DNA of 64,000 nt from Verrucomicrobiia bacterium (GTDB taxonomy: Bacteria; Verrucomicrobiota; Verrucomicrobiia; Limisphaerales; JADLHS01). Of this stretch, positions 43,611 through 54,200 are shown in pieces (position 1 is the stretch's first letter; each line of letters starts with the position of its first letter). Location of the stretch: the NCBI GenBank assembly GCA_023953615.1, contig JAMLJH010000001.1, positions 2,335,360 through 2,399,359 of the forward strand, in the 5' to 3' direction. A program made the translations under genes and the position numbers. Under the pieces are notes generated by a model. That model had not been told where the DNA came from and ran no database searches. It was given only the letters and a program-made list of their open reading frames with translations.

Positions 43611-45461
43611 ATGAGTTTCCTCGCGCCACTTGCCTTCGCGTTCGCCGTCAGCCTTCCGGTGGTGATCGTGTTCTATCTGCTCAAGCGCAAGCGGACGACG
43701 AAGCTTGTTTCCAGCACTTTGCTCTGGCAAAAATTTCTCGCCGATACACAGGCCAGCGCCCCGTTTCAAAAGTTGCGCAAGAATTGGCTGCTTTATCTGC
43801 AACTGCTTTTGCTCGCGTTGGCTGTGCTCGCGCTCACCCGACCCTATTTCCAAACCACCGCCCAACCCGCGCAATTGCGTGTGGTCATCCTCGACGGCTC
43901 GGCTTCGATGCAGGCCACGGATGAATCTCCATCGCGTTTCGCGAAAGCCCGCAGCGAAGCGCTTCAGTGGGTGGATAACCTTCAGCCCGCCGATCAAATG
44001 GTGGTGCTGCTCGTGGGCGCAAACACCGAGGTCAAGCAGTCCGCCACCAGCGAGAAAGCCGCGCTGCGCCGCGCCCTGCAAGCGTGCGAACCATCGGATA
44101 CTCCCACGCGACTTCTCCCGGCGCTCAAAATGGCCGAGTCGCTCGTGCGAGATCGCCACGACGCCGAGATTCATCTGTTCAGCGACGGCGCGGTGCCGGA
44201 ACTTGCCGAGTTCGAGAACAAGGCGTTGCCGTTGGTTTATCACAAGGTTGGCCAACGCGCGGACAATCTCGGCATCACCGCCCTCGACGTGCGCGCGAAT
44301 CCCGAGGACGCCACCCAGCGCGCCATCTACGCCAGCGTGTTAAATGTTTCGTCGAACCCGATGAGCGCCGATTTGGAACTTTATTTTCAAGCCAACGACA
44401 GTGGTGCGCGCCGCCTGCTGGAAACCCGTCCGCTCACCGTTCCGGGGCGGCAAACCGTGCCGCAGGTTTTTCGCGCCGCACAGAACCGGGACGGTGTTTT
44501 TACCGTGCGGCTGACTGGGCCGGATGATCTGGCCGCCGACAATGAAGCTGCGATCGTCAGTCTGTTGCCCAAGCCGGTGAAAGTGGTGCTGGTCACGCGC
44601 GGAAATCAGTTGCTCGAAAAATCCTTGCGCGCCATTCCCAATGTCCAACTTACCGTGGCGACCGACCTGGCTGTCGCCGACGCGACTCTGGGCTTCGTGG
44701 TGCTGGACGGAGTCGCACCGACGGCGTGGCCCGAGGGCAACGTGCTCGCATTTCAGGTCGCCGACACCAATTGGATCGCCGCCGCGCGTTTGGTGGAGGC
44801 GCCGGTGATCGTGGATTGGAAAGCCACGCATCCGCTGTTGCGGTACGTCGGATTCGACAACGTGCAAATCGTGCGGAGTCTGGTCGCACGGGAGTCGCCG
44901 TGGGCGGCGCCGATTCTCGAAGCGCCGCAGGGGCCGCTCATCCTCGCGGGCGAACTGGGTCGGCAACGCCTCGTTTGGGTTGGGTTCGATCCGCTGGAGA
45001 GCAACTGGCCGTTGCGCGTGTCGTTTCCGATCTTCATGGCCAACGCCGTGGATTGGCTCGATCCGGCCAACGCCAAAACATCCCAGCTCCTCGTCAAAAC
45101 GGGCGATCCCTTTCGCCTCGCACTGGCCGAACCAGTGACCCGCGCGGAAGTAAAATTCCCTGACGGCAAAACCACCACGCTCAATCTCGAAGGTGCGAAT
45201 GAACTTGTCTTTGGCGACACGGCCAGACAGGGAGTTTATCAGGTGCGTATGGGCACGAATGAAGTCACCTTTTGCGCGAACTTACTCGATGCTGCCGAGA
45301 GCGATATTCATCCGCGCGAGGAATTGAAGTTCGGCGAGTACGTCCGCGTTGCCGCCACGACCGCGCAACGCACGAACCGGGAGTTCTGGCGTACGCTCGC
45401 GGCCCTCGGGTTGGTGGTGTTGCTGTTCGAGTGGTGGTGGTATCACCGACGGACAGTGTGA
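43611..45461 (+). CDS. BatA-like vWA domain membrane protein
   Basis: A 616-residue protein with an N-terminal aerotolerance-regulator (BatA) region: two membrane helices at about 4-24 and 58-76 with a basic KRKRTTK loop, then a vWA domain with the metal site DGSAS (Asp95, Ser97, Ser99), a long beta-rich extracytoplasmic part, and a final helix (about 595-612) before a short basic tail. The start is fixed by CAGGAGG at 43598-43604, just outside the inverted repeat. With MoxR and DUF58 it forms a recognised MoxR-vWA system; the substrate is unknown. Confidence 0.88.
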   Translation: MSFLAPLAFAFAVSLPVVIVFYLLKRKRTTKLVSSTLLWQKFLADTQASAPFQKLRKNWLLYLQLLLLALAVLALTRPYFQTTAQPAQLRVVILDGSASMQATDESPSRFAKARSEALQWVDNLQPADQMVVLLVGANTEVKQSATSEKAALRRALQACEPSDTPTRLLPALKMAESLVRDRHDAEIHLFSDGAVPELAEFENKALPLVYHKVGQRADNLGITALDVRANPEDATQRAIYASVLNVSSNPMSADLELYFQANDSGARRLLETRPLTVPGRQTVPQVFRAAQNRDGVFTVRLTGPDDLAADNEAAIVSLLPKPVKVVLVTRGNQLLEKSLRAIPNVQLTVATDLAVADATLGFVVLDGVAPTAWPEGNVLAFQVADTNWIAAARLVEAPVIVDWKATHPLLRYVGFDNVQIVRSLVARESPWAAPILEAPQGPLILAGELGRQRLVWVGFDPLESNWPLRVSFPIFMANAVDWLDPANAKTSQLLVKTGDPFRLALAEPVTRAEVKFPDGKTTTLNLEGANELVFGDTARQGVYQVRMGTNEVTFCANLLDAAESDIHPREELKFGEYVRVAATTAQRTNREFWRTLAALGLVVLLFEWWWYHRRTV

Positions 45462-45474
45462 GCGGAATAAAAAA

Positions 45475-45642
45475 ATGAAAGAGATCGGAATCCAGTCAGT
45501 TGAGAAGGAGCCAGGTGCGGAAGACCTTCGCGTGTATCCGGATTATTTGATTGGTTGCCTGCTCCGAGCAGGCGTGGGGATGATTGAGGCTGACCGTGCG
45601 CATCACCACAATGGCAAAGTTGACGGCATTTTGCATTCGTAG
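45475..45642 (+). CDS. doubtful 55-residue ORF
   Basis: A short frame 14 bases after the BatA-like gene, starting at an ATG in an A-rich stretch. Its 55 residues show no recognised family, no membrane helix and no repeat. It is on the operon strand, but there is nothing beyond position to support it. The 275-base gap it lies in shows no other clear structure. Confidence 0.2.
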   Translation: MKEIGIQSVEKEPGAEDLRVYPDYLIGCLLRAGVGMIEADRAHHHNGKVDGILHS

Positions 45643-45736
45643 TATCAACCCTATTTGAACGCGTTTGGGAACCTCTAAATTTCACTTTCTCAAACTAGTG
45701 CCACTCAACAGTTTGCACTCACCAACTTAAAAATGT

Positions 45737-46243
45737 TTAATGCGTAGGCCCTGCCATTTTGTTATAGGCCAGCTCCTGCTCGACGCTCAACCGGTACAAG
45801 CCGTTGATCAGATTCCCACTCCGTTGCTGGATGTAGCTTTCAAACGAAATATCCTGCCCGCGCGTGACCGCTCCGCTCATCAGCATGGCCAGTTGCTGGT
45901 TGATCTGCCGGGCCACGTCGGGCGACACGCCCTCGACTGTGCTACGCATGATGTGTTGCACCTTGCCGGCGGCATCGGTCGTTTCTTCCATCCAGATCGC
46001 CGCTCGGAATCCCAAGTCACCGTTGGCCGAAAGGCTGTTGCCCATGAGCGGTCCCAGTGCGCCAGCCCGCTGGCCCGTGGCCAGATAATTGGAAAGGTGC
46101 TTGGCGACCAATTCCTGCCGTTCCTCGTCGGTCAAAGCGCGGGTCTGGCTGCCCACCGTCACCCGCAAGTCTCCCGCCATCGCGGTGATGATGGCGTAAT
46201 CGGATTTCGGCACCACGGTGATGGCGTGGTCTAATTGAACCAC
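45737..46243 (-). CDS. hypothetical protein, possibly truncated at its 5' end
   Basis: A 168-residue protein I do not recognise. It has mixed charge, no signal peptide and no membrane segment; the middle contains a run of short helices (DEERQELVAKHLSNYL) and the end is helical. Its start, a GTG at 46243, coincides with the border of the IS110 remnant on the other strand, and a stop lies shortly upstream, so the original gene may have been longer and cut by the insertion. Codon use and an open frame of this length argue for a real or recently real gene. Confidence 0.45.
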   Translation of the reverse strand: MVQLDHAITVVPKSDYAIITAMAGDLRVTVGSQTRALTDEERQELVAKHLSNYLATGQRAGALGPLMGNSLSANGDLGFRAAIWMEETTDAAGKVQHIMRSTVEGVSPDVARQINQQLAMLMSGAVTRGQDISFESYIQQRSGNLINGLYRLSVEQELAYNKMAGPTH

Positions 46244-46590
46244 CGCGCCCGGACAACCGGATCACCGGCGGCAAGATCATGAGTTCCTCCACGCGCGAGG
46301 TGAAAAGCCGGGCGGCCATGGCGTTGCGCCTGGCGGCACAGGGACTGAACCAGGCGCAGAACTATTTTGGCGACCTCTACCGGCGTTGGAAGGCGCGGCT
46401 GGGAACGCCCAAAGCCATCACCGCCATGGCGCACAAATTGGCGCGCATCCTCTGGCACTTGTTCAAACATCGGGAAGCCTTCAACCCGGAAGTCTTCCAA
46501 AAGGAGGAGGAAAGAATGCAGCGCAAGAAGCTCGCCCGCCTGCACCATACCGCCACCGCCCTCGGCCTCAGGCTCGTTCCCGCCCAATGA
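46229..46590 (+). pseudogene. 3' fragment of an IS110-family transposase
   Basis: The frame reads PDNRITGGKIM and then a 103-residue stretch with VKSRAAMALRLAAQGL, YRRWKARLGTPKAITAMAHKLARILWHL and a basic helical end. This is the C-terminal Transposase_20 region of IS110 elements. The N-terminal DEDD catalytic domain is missing, so it is inactive. No matching end sequences are seen. The left border at about 46229-46243 meets the minus-strand hypothetical gene. Confidence 0.8.
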
Positions 46591-46656
46591 CTTAACCCAT
46601 CAGCTTATCAGGAGACGGCGTCACCATAACTGATCAACAACTGCTCTCACAATCTC

Positions 46657-46962
46657 TTACCTGTTCGTGTCATACGCTACAAAGCCGTAAAAGTAAGGCA
46701 AGCCCTCGCCGTTGAAGCGCACGACCAACAAATTCGAGACGGTCTGTAACCCAAGTGTGCTGCGAGCGTGCTCCAAGCCCTCTGCGGAATCAACGTGGCT
46801 GTATCGTGTGCGAATAGTCTTCGTAATCTCGGCAAAGTCTCCGGTGCGTCCCTGTAACGCTTCGATGTGTGAAATGGCCCGAACGGTCGAGACTCGGAGC
46901 GACACGATAGGAATGGCCAAAATGGAAAGCAGAACCAATCCAATTATCCATGCGCGTCGCAT
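46657..46962 (-). CDS. small membrane-anchored protein, integron-cassette-like
   Basis: A 101-residue protein with a basic start and one N-terminal membrane helix (about residues 5-22), then a soluble part of 75 residues with no recognised family. Its ATG lies five bases after the R' core (GTTAGAC) of an attC-like site read on the same strand, the normal place for a cassette gene. No second attC is seen after its stop, so if this is a cassette it is the last or a broken one. Confidence 0.5.
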   Translation of the reverse strand: MRRAWIIGLVLLSILAIPIVSLRVSTVRAISHIEALQGRTGDFAEITKTIRTRYSHVDSAEGLEHARSTLGLQTVSNLLVVRFNGEGLPYFYGFVAYDTNR

Positions 46963-46966
46963 AGCC

Positions 46967-47060
46967 GTCTAACGTCCCCAAGCTCAGCGACAGGCGACAG
47001 GAAGTCAAGCGCACCCCCCGGGACGCTCAAGAGCCTGATCGCTGCAGTGCCTGGTTAGAC
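46967..47060 (-). other. integron attC-like recombination site
   Basis: Core boxes GTCTAAC (46967-46973) and GTTAGAC (47054-47060) fit RYYYAAC and GTTRRRY and are perfectly complementary. Inner boxes CAGCGACAGGC (46985-46995) and GCCTGATCGCTG (47033-47044) pair with one extra base, as attC extrahelical bases do. AGCG/CGCT and CCC/GGG close the stem. The extra base lies on the side that orients the site to the minus strand, toward the ORF at 46962. No integrase gene is in the window. Confidence 0.6.
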
Positions 47061-48046
47061 CTTACCGCAGGCTGAGGGCGTGGCCAGCCTGCGCAGAATG
47101 GCGTCTATCTGCTCAAGGTGCTGTTACTGAGAAGGTTGCAGCGAAAAGAGTTAAAACCGAAACAAGCCCTAAAAGCCTGCGGTGGGTTTGTTTCTGGTTT
47201 TGGCTCTTGGCGCGGTCGCCTTGCCCGGGGCTTGAAACATGAAGAAATTCGGCGCAACACGCTCTATTGCAACCAGATGCGACTACTTGAAGGGCGCGGG
47301 CCATTGACCGCCGCGCCAGCGGCGGGCAAGGCCGCGCCTAACCTTGTTATATTAAGAACAACTCAACAGATGGAAATTTTGCGCAGTAAAACATCCTTGG
47401 ACAGCGTATCAGGACAGGGAGGGTGGATGCGGTGAGGTCTAACTATTGATATACGAACAGCGGTCCATATATCGAAATCATGGCCGTGAATGTTACAGGG
47501 GCAATAAAAAAATTGAAAGATATGCTGCGCCGCAAGCATTTCTTGCTGTCCACGAAGGTGACGTATGGCAACTGGAGTATCAGAATCGGATGTCGTCCGC
47601 GAGACGCGAACGACGACCGCCGCGGACGGCGGTGCTCCCCCAATCCCCATTCCTCTGCCAATCATTCCCTTGTCTTCCTGTTCGCGTGTTTCGCGGTTGT
47701 AGCCACTTTGGAATTAAACACTTTTCCCCGCTCTCGACCTGTCGGTCACCCTCTCCGCCATCGCGATGGAGGGCCGGGGTGAGGGGATATTTCCTTGGGA
47801 GGGACGCGTTCCACCGCGTCCCCGATCAATTGGGGACGACGTGGAAGTCGTCCCTCCCAATATAACGACGCCGTCGCCATGAGCGTGCGCCCGGCCAATA
47901 ATGTAGCTGCGGCGTCCCGCCGCAGTTCCAACCGAACCAAGTCGAAACGTCTCGGCGGCCTTTAACTTTAGAACCAGATGTCATCCGCGAAGGCGCGAAC
48001 GGCTACCGCTGCGGACGGCGGTAATCCCCCAATTTCCCTTCCGCTT
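47061..48046. repeat. gene-poor stretch of dispersed repeats
   Basis: No convincing gene is seen. Half-sites like attC cores occur at 47336 (GCCTAAC) and 47436 (GTCTAAC). A 60-base direct repeat (GATGTCGTCCGCGA..., GCGGACGGCGGT, CCCCCAAT) is at 47589-47648 and 47977-48038. An inverted repeat with arms TTGGGAGGGACG and CGTCCCTCCCAA spans 47795-47860, and TCACCCTCT/GGTGAGGG arms lie at 47747-47787. A 63-residue minus-strand frame at 47113-47304 could be a cassette ORF but has no support. Confidence 0.6.
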
Positions 48047-49063
48047 TCACAGCAGCCCCGGTTGTTTACTGCTCGTTGCTTTCAAACCGAGTTTTTTGTA
48101 ACTCAACTCCGTCGCCACGCGGCCTTGTGGGGTGCGGTTTAGATAGCCTTCCATGATGAGATACGGCTCGTAAACTTCCTCGATGGTGTCCGGCTCTTCG
48201 CCCACGGCAACGGCGAGCGAATTGACGCCCACCGGGCCGCCGCCAAACTTGGCGATGATGGCTTCCAGGATGCGCTTGTCCATTTCATCGAGACCGTTCT
48301 CGTCAATCTCCAACATGGCCAATGCCTTGTCGGCAACGAGCGCCGTGATTTTTCCGTCGTGGCGCACTTGTGCGTAATCGCGCACTCGGCGGAGCAGGTT
48401 GTTGGAGATGCGCGGCGTGCCGCGGCTGCGTCGGGCGATTTCATGCGCGCCCGCCGCTTCGATCGGCACATTGAGCAAGTTTGCCGAGCGAATGACGATT
48501 TTCTGCAAATCTTCCGCGACGTAATAATCCAACCGTTCACGCATCCCGAACCGGGTCAGCAACGGCGCACTGAGCAAGCCGCTGCGGGTGGTCGCGCCGA
48601 TGAGCGTGAAGCGCGGCAGATTCAACCGGACGCTACGGGCATTCGGGCCTTGGTCAATGATGATGTCCAGTTTGAAATCCTCCATCGCGGGATACAGATA
48701 TTCCTCGATGGTTTTTTGCAGGCGATGGATTTCATCAATGAACAGCACGTCGCCCTCCTCGAGATTGGTCAGCAGCCCGGCGAGATCGGCGGCTTTCTCG
48801 ATGGTGGGGCCGCTGGTCGCTTTCAGGTTTCCGCCCATCGCTTTCGCCAGGATGTTGGCGATGGTGGTTTTGCCGAGGCCGGGCGGCCCTGAGAGGAGGA
48901 TGTGATCCAACGCTTCGCTGCGTTGTCGGGCGGCGGTGACGGCGATTTCCAGGCGCTCCTTGACTTTGTTTTGCCCGGTAAAATCGGAGAACAGCGCCGG
49001 GCGCAGTGTTAATTCCAGTGCGACGTCGGGCTGGTTGAGCGTGGAAATGGACCGTTCCGCCAT
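48047..49063 (-). CDS. ruvB: Holliday junction branch migration helicase RuvB
   Basis: The hexameric AAA+ motor that, with RuvA, drives branch migration of Holliday junctions in recombination repair. Walker A GPPGLGKT is at residues 59-66 and Walker B DEIH at 110-113; the family marks [23 protein letters not shown] and [19 protein letters not shown] are present, and the winged-helix end carries [16 protein letters not shown]. Length (338) is normal. ruvA and ruvC are not in the window. The start overlaps no neighbour; the stretch downstream is repeat-rich. Confidence 0.98.
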   Translation of the reverse strand: MAERSISTLNQPDVALELTLRPALFSDFTGQNKVKERLEIAVTAARQRSEALDHILLSGPPGLGKTTIANILAKAMGGNLKATSGPTIEKAADLAGLLTNLEEGDVLFIDEIHRLQKTIEEYLYPAMEDFKLDIIIDQGPNARSVRLNLPRFTLIGATTRSGLLSAPLLTRFGMRERLDYYVAEDLQKIVIRSANLLNVPIEAAGAHEIARRSRGTPRISNNLLRRVRDYAQVRHDGKITALVADKALAMLEIDENGLDEMDKRILEAIIAKFGGGPVGVNSLAVAVGEEPDTIEEVYEPYLIMEGYLNRTPQGRVATELSYKKLGLKATSSKQPGLL

Positions 49064-49195
49064 AACGAGAGAGCATGGGCAAACGACTGCGCACCGGCAA
49101 GATGGAAACCGTTCCAGAGGGCGCGGCGAAGCATCAAACGTGAGGCTTCAGCGGAGTTCTCGGGCTGGTGACGGATGGAACTGGTTGCGATCCGG

Positions 49196-51052
49196 TTAAT
49201 CCCGAGAGGCGCGGAGATCATCAAATACCGCCAGCAGCGCGAGGTAGTTGTCCACCAATAATCCTTCGTAGCCGTGGCCGCCGCCCTGCCAATCGCGCCA
49301 ATCCCGGGACCTGCCGTCGGCCCCGAAGCCTTGGAATTCGCCATGCGCGTAACCTTTGAGCATGGGATAAAGAATGCGCTCGGCATCCGCACGGCGGCCC
49401 AGTTGATAGAGCGCTTTGATGGTGAAGTAGGCAAAGCACCCGGTGGCTCCGCCGTTTTCGTAGAATTGAAATCCATCCGAGCCATCCTCCAACTTGGGTT
49501 CGCCGAATTGCTCGGGTGGGGAATTGTGAAAGACGTAATCGCCTTTACGCACCGGCACCAGGTTGCCGGGCAAACCGAGCGAGAAATTCGTAAACCCTAC
49601 GGCGCTCATTTTATCGAGCAAACGGTCCATGATGGGGTTGGCGTCTTTTGCCTCCAACAATCCGTACGTAATGGCCACCCCGCTCACGAATGTGAACCAG
49701 TAATCGTGCAATGCCCCATCCGCACTGCGCCAGCCCGCGAGTACGCCGGTGGCCGGATTGAAAAACGTCGGCAAATAAGCGGCGCGTAATTTGGCGGCGC
49801 GCGCGATGAACCATTCCGCGTCGGCGTCGTGACCCAGTTGGCGCGCGCAGTCGGCCCATTGGGTGATCGCGCGGTACGCCAGGGCATTGGCGTAGGCGTC
49901 CTGGTGGCCGAAGTTGATCGTATCCCACCAGTTCGCCGGGCGGCGCTCGGAGACCGGGCGGTCGCCGTAGTTTCCCGAAGCGGGATATTCAAGTAGCCCG
50001 TCATCGTCGCGATCCATCGCCAGCAGCGTTCGCGCCCAGCGCGTGACGCCGGCATAGTTGGCTTGCGCCCACTTCCGGTCCTTTGCGCCCTGGATGTAAT
50101 AACTCGCGGACAGTACCAGTGAGGGATAGGAATCGAGCGAGTCGTAGGGGGTTTGCCAGCCGACGATATCTGCGGTGGTTGTGGCTGGCGAGTAGTTGAC
50201 CTGACCATAGCCTTTCGCGCCGGCCAGATAGCGGTCCAGTGTCATTCGCACCAGATCCAGACAGGTCAGATTTGACACCAAGGGCGGCGCGTGGCGGGCG
50301 ACTTCCGCATATTCGTAAAGGGTAAACGCGCAGGGGTCGCTGGCGGAATTATTCGCCAACATTTGCAACCGCGGATTGATCTGAAAAATGTTCAGAAAGT
50401 CCCGTCGGAAACCATCGTAGCGCGGGTTGTTTTCAACGCCTTTAAGGTTGGGATAAATTGCCGTGATTTCCAGACGGTAACTTACTTGGGGTTGTTCGGC
50501 GGTCGCTGGTGGGAAGGCGATGCGTACGAACGGGGTTGGGACAAAGCGCCGGGCATCGTAATCCAGTTCCAATCCGGGGAGATTTCCGGTGATCCGCACC
50601 GAACCCATGCCCGGCAGATGCAGCACGCAGGGCAGCGGCATGGTTTGCTTTCCGGGCGGCATCAGACCCAGCAGCGTGGCGTGGTTGAGCTTCTGGTTGA
50701 ACTCGAGCGTCAAGGGTGGCGCCGGTGTCTCCGCGACAAATTCTGATTCGAGCGTAATGACTTGTCGCTGACAGTTGATTTGCCAACCCGCGGGGCCGGT
50801 TGAAGAGCGATAGATGAAATGGCCGGGGCGGGTGGTTTCCAAGTGGAAGCGGCTCGCGCTGTTAGTGTCCATGATGAGCGGATTGACGCCGAAGCGCTGC
50901 TGCCCAAGCGCATCCACCATCAGGCTGGCGAAGGCGGGCGTGTCGCGTGCGAGAGTTAGTGAGAAGTAGTCTGATTGAAAATCCGCCGGGGTTGCAACCA
51001 AGGCGAGGATTCCCGCCCACAGCCCCAGTCCGATGGCGCATGGTTTATTCAT
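49196..51052 (-). CDS. secreted six-hairpin glycosidase-like protein
   Basis: A 618-residue protein with a signal peptide (about 1-22, ending near TPADF), an N-terminal beta-sandwich-like half and a C-terminal (alpha/alpha)6 domain. In the latter, DRDDDGLLEYP, WWDTINFGHQDAYANALAYRAI and FYENGGATGCFAYFTIKALYQLGR are typical of six-hairpin glycosidases such as rhamnosidase- or cellobiose-phosphorylase-like enzymes. I cannot place it in a GH family or name the catalytic acid. Secretion and neighbouring secreted proteins suggest polysaccharide breakdown outside the cytoplasm. Confidence 0.75.
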   Translation of the reverse strand: MNKPCAIGLGLWAGILALVATPADFQSDYFSLTLARDTPAFASLMVDALGQQRFGVNPLIMDTNSASRFHLETTRPGHFIYRSSTGPAGWQINCQRQVITLESEFVAETPAPPLTLEFNQKLNHATLLGLMPPGKQTMPLPCVLHLPGMGSVRITGNLPGLELDYDARRFVPTPFVRIAFPPATAEQPQVSYRLEITAIYPNLKGVENNPRYDGFRRDFLNIFQINPRLQMLANNSASDPCAFTLYEYAEVARHAPPLVSNLTCLDLVRMTLDRYLAGAKGYGQVNYSPATTTADIVGWQTPYDSLDSYPSLVLSASYYIQGAKDRKWAQANYAGVTRWARTLLAMDRDDDGLLEYPASGNYGDRPVSERRPANWWDTINFGHQDAYANALAYRAITQWADCARQLGHDADAEWFIARAAKLRAAYLPTFFNPATGVLAGWRSADGALHDYWFTFVSGVAITYGLLEAKDANPIMDRLLDKMSAVGFTNFSLGLPGNLVPVRKGDYVFHNSPPEQFGEPKLEDGSDGFQFYENGGATGCFAYFTIKALYQLGRRADAERILYPMLKGYAHGEFQGFGADGRSRDWRDWQGGGHGYEGLLVDNYLALLAVFDDLRASRD

Positions 51053-51225
51053 GATACGAGTAAATTCAGAAAACCGAAGGTACTAAAGAATGTACCGAAC
51101 ACAAAACCAAAGGTGTTGCCGGGTGAACTTTGAATTTTTTACGGTCATGGCTTTGGTTAATTCACCATAAAATCAGCCAAACGCTAGAGCGATTGTCGGA
51201 TAAGCGCAATTGCAGGTGAAAGAAA

Positions 51226-51251
51226 AGAGCCGGATTTTTCAATCCGGCTCT
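51226..51251 (-). terminator. intrinsic terminator after the large beta-strand protein gene
   Basis: Perfect 11-bp stem AGAGCCGGATT/AATCCGGCTCT with a four-base loop; read on the minus strand it is followed by TTTCTTTC. It lies 30 bases after the stop at 51281. Confidence 0.85.
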
Positions 51252-51280
51252 GACGGGAACGCACTGAGCTTCAGAGGAGG

Positions 51281-54200
51281 TTACTCACTCTGAATCCGGT
51301 AATACGCTTGAGGCTCAGCTCCAATCGCAATCGAGAACGAGCCGGCGGCGGCCGTGTTCGTGGCCACCCGTTCCCAGTTGTTGAGCGGTGTGGTGACGAC
51401 GGAGGCGCGCAACAGAACGAACTGGTTGCCCGTGCCGCCGGAGTAGTTAATGGTCGCCGTACCGGCTCCCGCTCCAGTGATTTGCATGTCGGTCACCGGT
51501 TGCGGGGCCGTGCCGCCACTCGTCACATTGAGCATGCCGGTTCCGGTGAAGAACGCGCTTTCATGATCAGCGCCAGAACCAATCGCGCCCCAGGTGCCGG
51601 CGGCTTGCGGGACGCCACCGAAGGAGAGCCCCTTGATCGTATTGGGTGCACCGGTGAAGTCGAGATTCACAACCGGCGCCGCGCCGATCAGCCTCAAGGT
51701 AGCCTGCGAATTGATGTAGGCATTCGCCGTGCCCTGGCTCAATTTCAAGGTGGCTCCGTTGGTGACCGTTACATCGCCCGTGCCCAATCCGCCATCCACC
51801 CGGACGTCGGTAACGCCGGCGTTGACGAAGGTGCCGCCGGAGTAGGTGTTGTTTCCGCTCAAAATAAACACTGGCGCGGCATCTGCCGAAACCCCCAAGG
51901 TGAGCGGTCCCGTGCCCGAGATGGGGCTGGGAATCTCGAAGGTGCCCGCCCCGACGTCGCCCGCAAATGAGCGGAACGTGCCGCCGTTCACCAGGGTGAT
52001 GCCTTGATTCGAGTCCAGCGCGATGCTATTTCCGCCGGCCTTGCGGATTTGCGCTCCATTCATGATGGTAATGGCGTCGGCCAGCGGGGTTTCTGGGATT
52101 CCACCAAAGCCGGTGTTATAGGCGATGGCGGTGGAGTGGCCGACGGTGTACAAGCCAGCGGCGACGACCAATTTACCAAAGGAATGTTCCACGCCATAAG
52201 TTCGCAATTCGCCTGGTCCGGTCTTGGTCAGGGTTCCAGTGCCCAAAATGGGGCTGCCATCTCCAACGAAGAGAATGGCCCCGCTGGTGGGAAGATCCAG
52301 CGTGCCGCCACCGGCGCCAATGGTCATCGTTTTTCCGGACTGGATGAAGTTGCCACCCACTGCTGCCGAGGTGTTACGCAGTACCGCTCCATTGTCCAAA
52401 GCCACCGAATAGAAGCTGCCCAAGCGTGCCGCATCCGCGATGGCAATGGTGCCGGCGTTGATGTAAAGATCGTCAATGATTGTTCCAGTGGTTAGCGTGG
52501 TGGTGCCGGAACCTACTTTGGTTACCGGAAGATTATTGTTGATTTCTCCGTCCCACGTCGTGTCGGCGTTATTTCCGCCGAAGGTCAGAATCCCGCCGTA
52601 GCTCTCCAAGATGGCTCCGGCATCTCCGGCCAACCCGCCGATGGTTTCGTCGAAAGTTTGTAAACTGAACTTTCCAGTGGCGCCAATTTTAACGGTGGAT
52701 CCGTTGGGAATGCGTTCGGCGGCGCCAATTTGCAAAGTGCCGCCTCGGATTTCCGTGGTGCCGCTATAGGTGTTGTTGCCACCCAGTTCGAGCGTGCCGG
52801 GGCCGTCATAGAGCAAACCGGTCGTTCCTGCGAGTACCGAATTGATCGTGCCAATCATTCCATCCGTTACGCGGGTGCCGTCGGCGTTACCCAGGTTCAA
52901 GGTGCCGCCGTCCAAGGTGACGTAGCCGTCTTCGAAAGACAGGAAATCAGCGGTCTGGGTACCGTTGATGGTGACGGTGAATTGTCCATACGCGTTATCG
53001 CCCGCGGAGAACACCGCCGCGGCGCCGGGGATCCAAGCTGTAGTGGCTCCAGTACCGTCCACGACGGAATTCCAAGTATTTCCACTTCCCCAAGTGCCTT
53101 CGGCGGATCCGGAAAAATCGTCGGTGGCGCCTATCGCCGGACCGTTTACGTCCCAGTAAAGTACCGCACCATCGTTATCGATGATATTGATGGTAGCCGT
53201 GCTGGGGTTGCCCAAGTAGTAGGCATCGTTTTGGGCCAGGTTCAAAATAACAGTTTCCGTGGCTTCCCGATCGTTGTCGTTAATGGGGGTAATGGTGATA
53301 TTGGTACTCGCCATTCCCGCTTGGAGGACGAACGGACTGGCAACGGACACGGTGTAGTCCACGTTACTTGTCGCTGTGCCGCCCAAGGTGAAATGAACCG
53401 CTAAATTTTCGTCCAAGTTCTTGGAACGGGTGATGGTGAACACGGCGGGATCGCTCCCTTCTTCCGAAGCTTCCGCGTCCTCGTCCGCTCGCACGGTGAG
53501 TGTGGGCGGAGTGTAAAGTTCAAAGGTGCCGTCGGATTTGGTGGTGGCAACGGAATATCCGCCGGGCGACCAAAACCGGGCGTATTCAGTCGAGTTGTCC
53601 ACGCTCACCATGTTACCCGCGATATCAAAAGCAACGTCCAAGCAGATGTTGCCGATGTCAAAAGTGTCCTGCAAAGTGCCGTCGGCCAGACTGTAGAAAT
53701 ACACTTGGCCGGAGCCGCTGACAAACCGCCCGGTGGCCACGGTGCCACCGGCCTCGTTGACGCCGATGCCCCGAACGTAGTCATGACGGCCGTCCGAGTT
53801 CCAAGCCACGGTGTTGATGGGCCACTCCTGCGATCCGTCAAATTTACTGATGTCAGGCGCTTGATCCACGGTGGCGCGATAACAACTGGTGTACCAGTTT
53901 CCCTGGCTATCACGGTCAATTTCGCTCGGATAGAAGACGTTGGCCGTGCCGTTTATGAAGCAGTCGGGACCCAGCATCTGAGTGCCCAAGTCGTTTGGGG
54001 CCACCGCTTCATTACTGCCTAATTCGTAAGCAATGACTCCCTTCTGTGAATCATTGTAGTTGGGGCTGAGGAGATAAACCGTCAAGTCTCCAGTAGCACG
54101 TGAGCCAGAGGCATAGATGCTTCCGACCCATTGCGCGGCGCCTTTGTTGGAACCGTCAATGAGCGAGGTCGCAACGCTCAAGTCCTCATTAAAGCTGTAA

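Noticed and set aside
47336..47442. Second attC site suggested by GCCTAAC at 47336 and GTCTAAC at 47436.
   Set aside because: No complementary partner box at the right distance and no paired L boxes; kept only as half-sites.
47446..47865. Plus-strand open frames before ruvB.
   Set aside because: They run through the direct and inverted repeats, show no codon bias or family, and have no clear ribosome-binding site.
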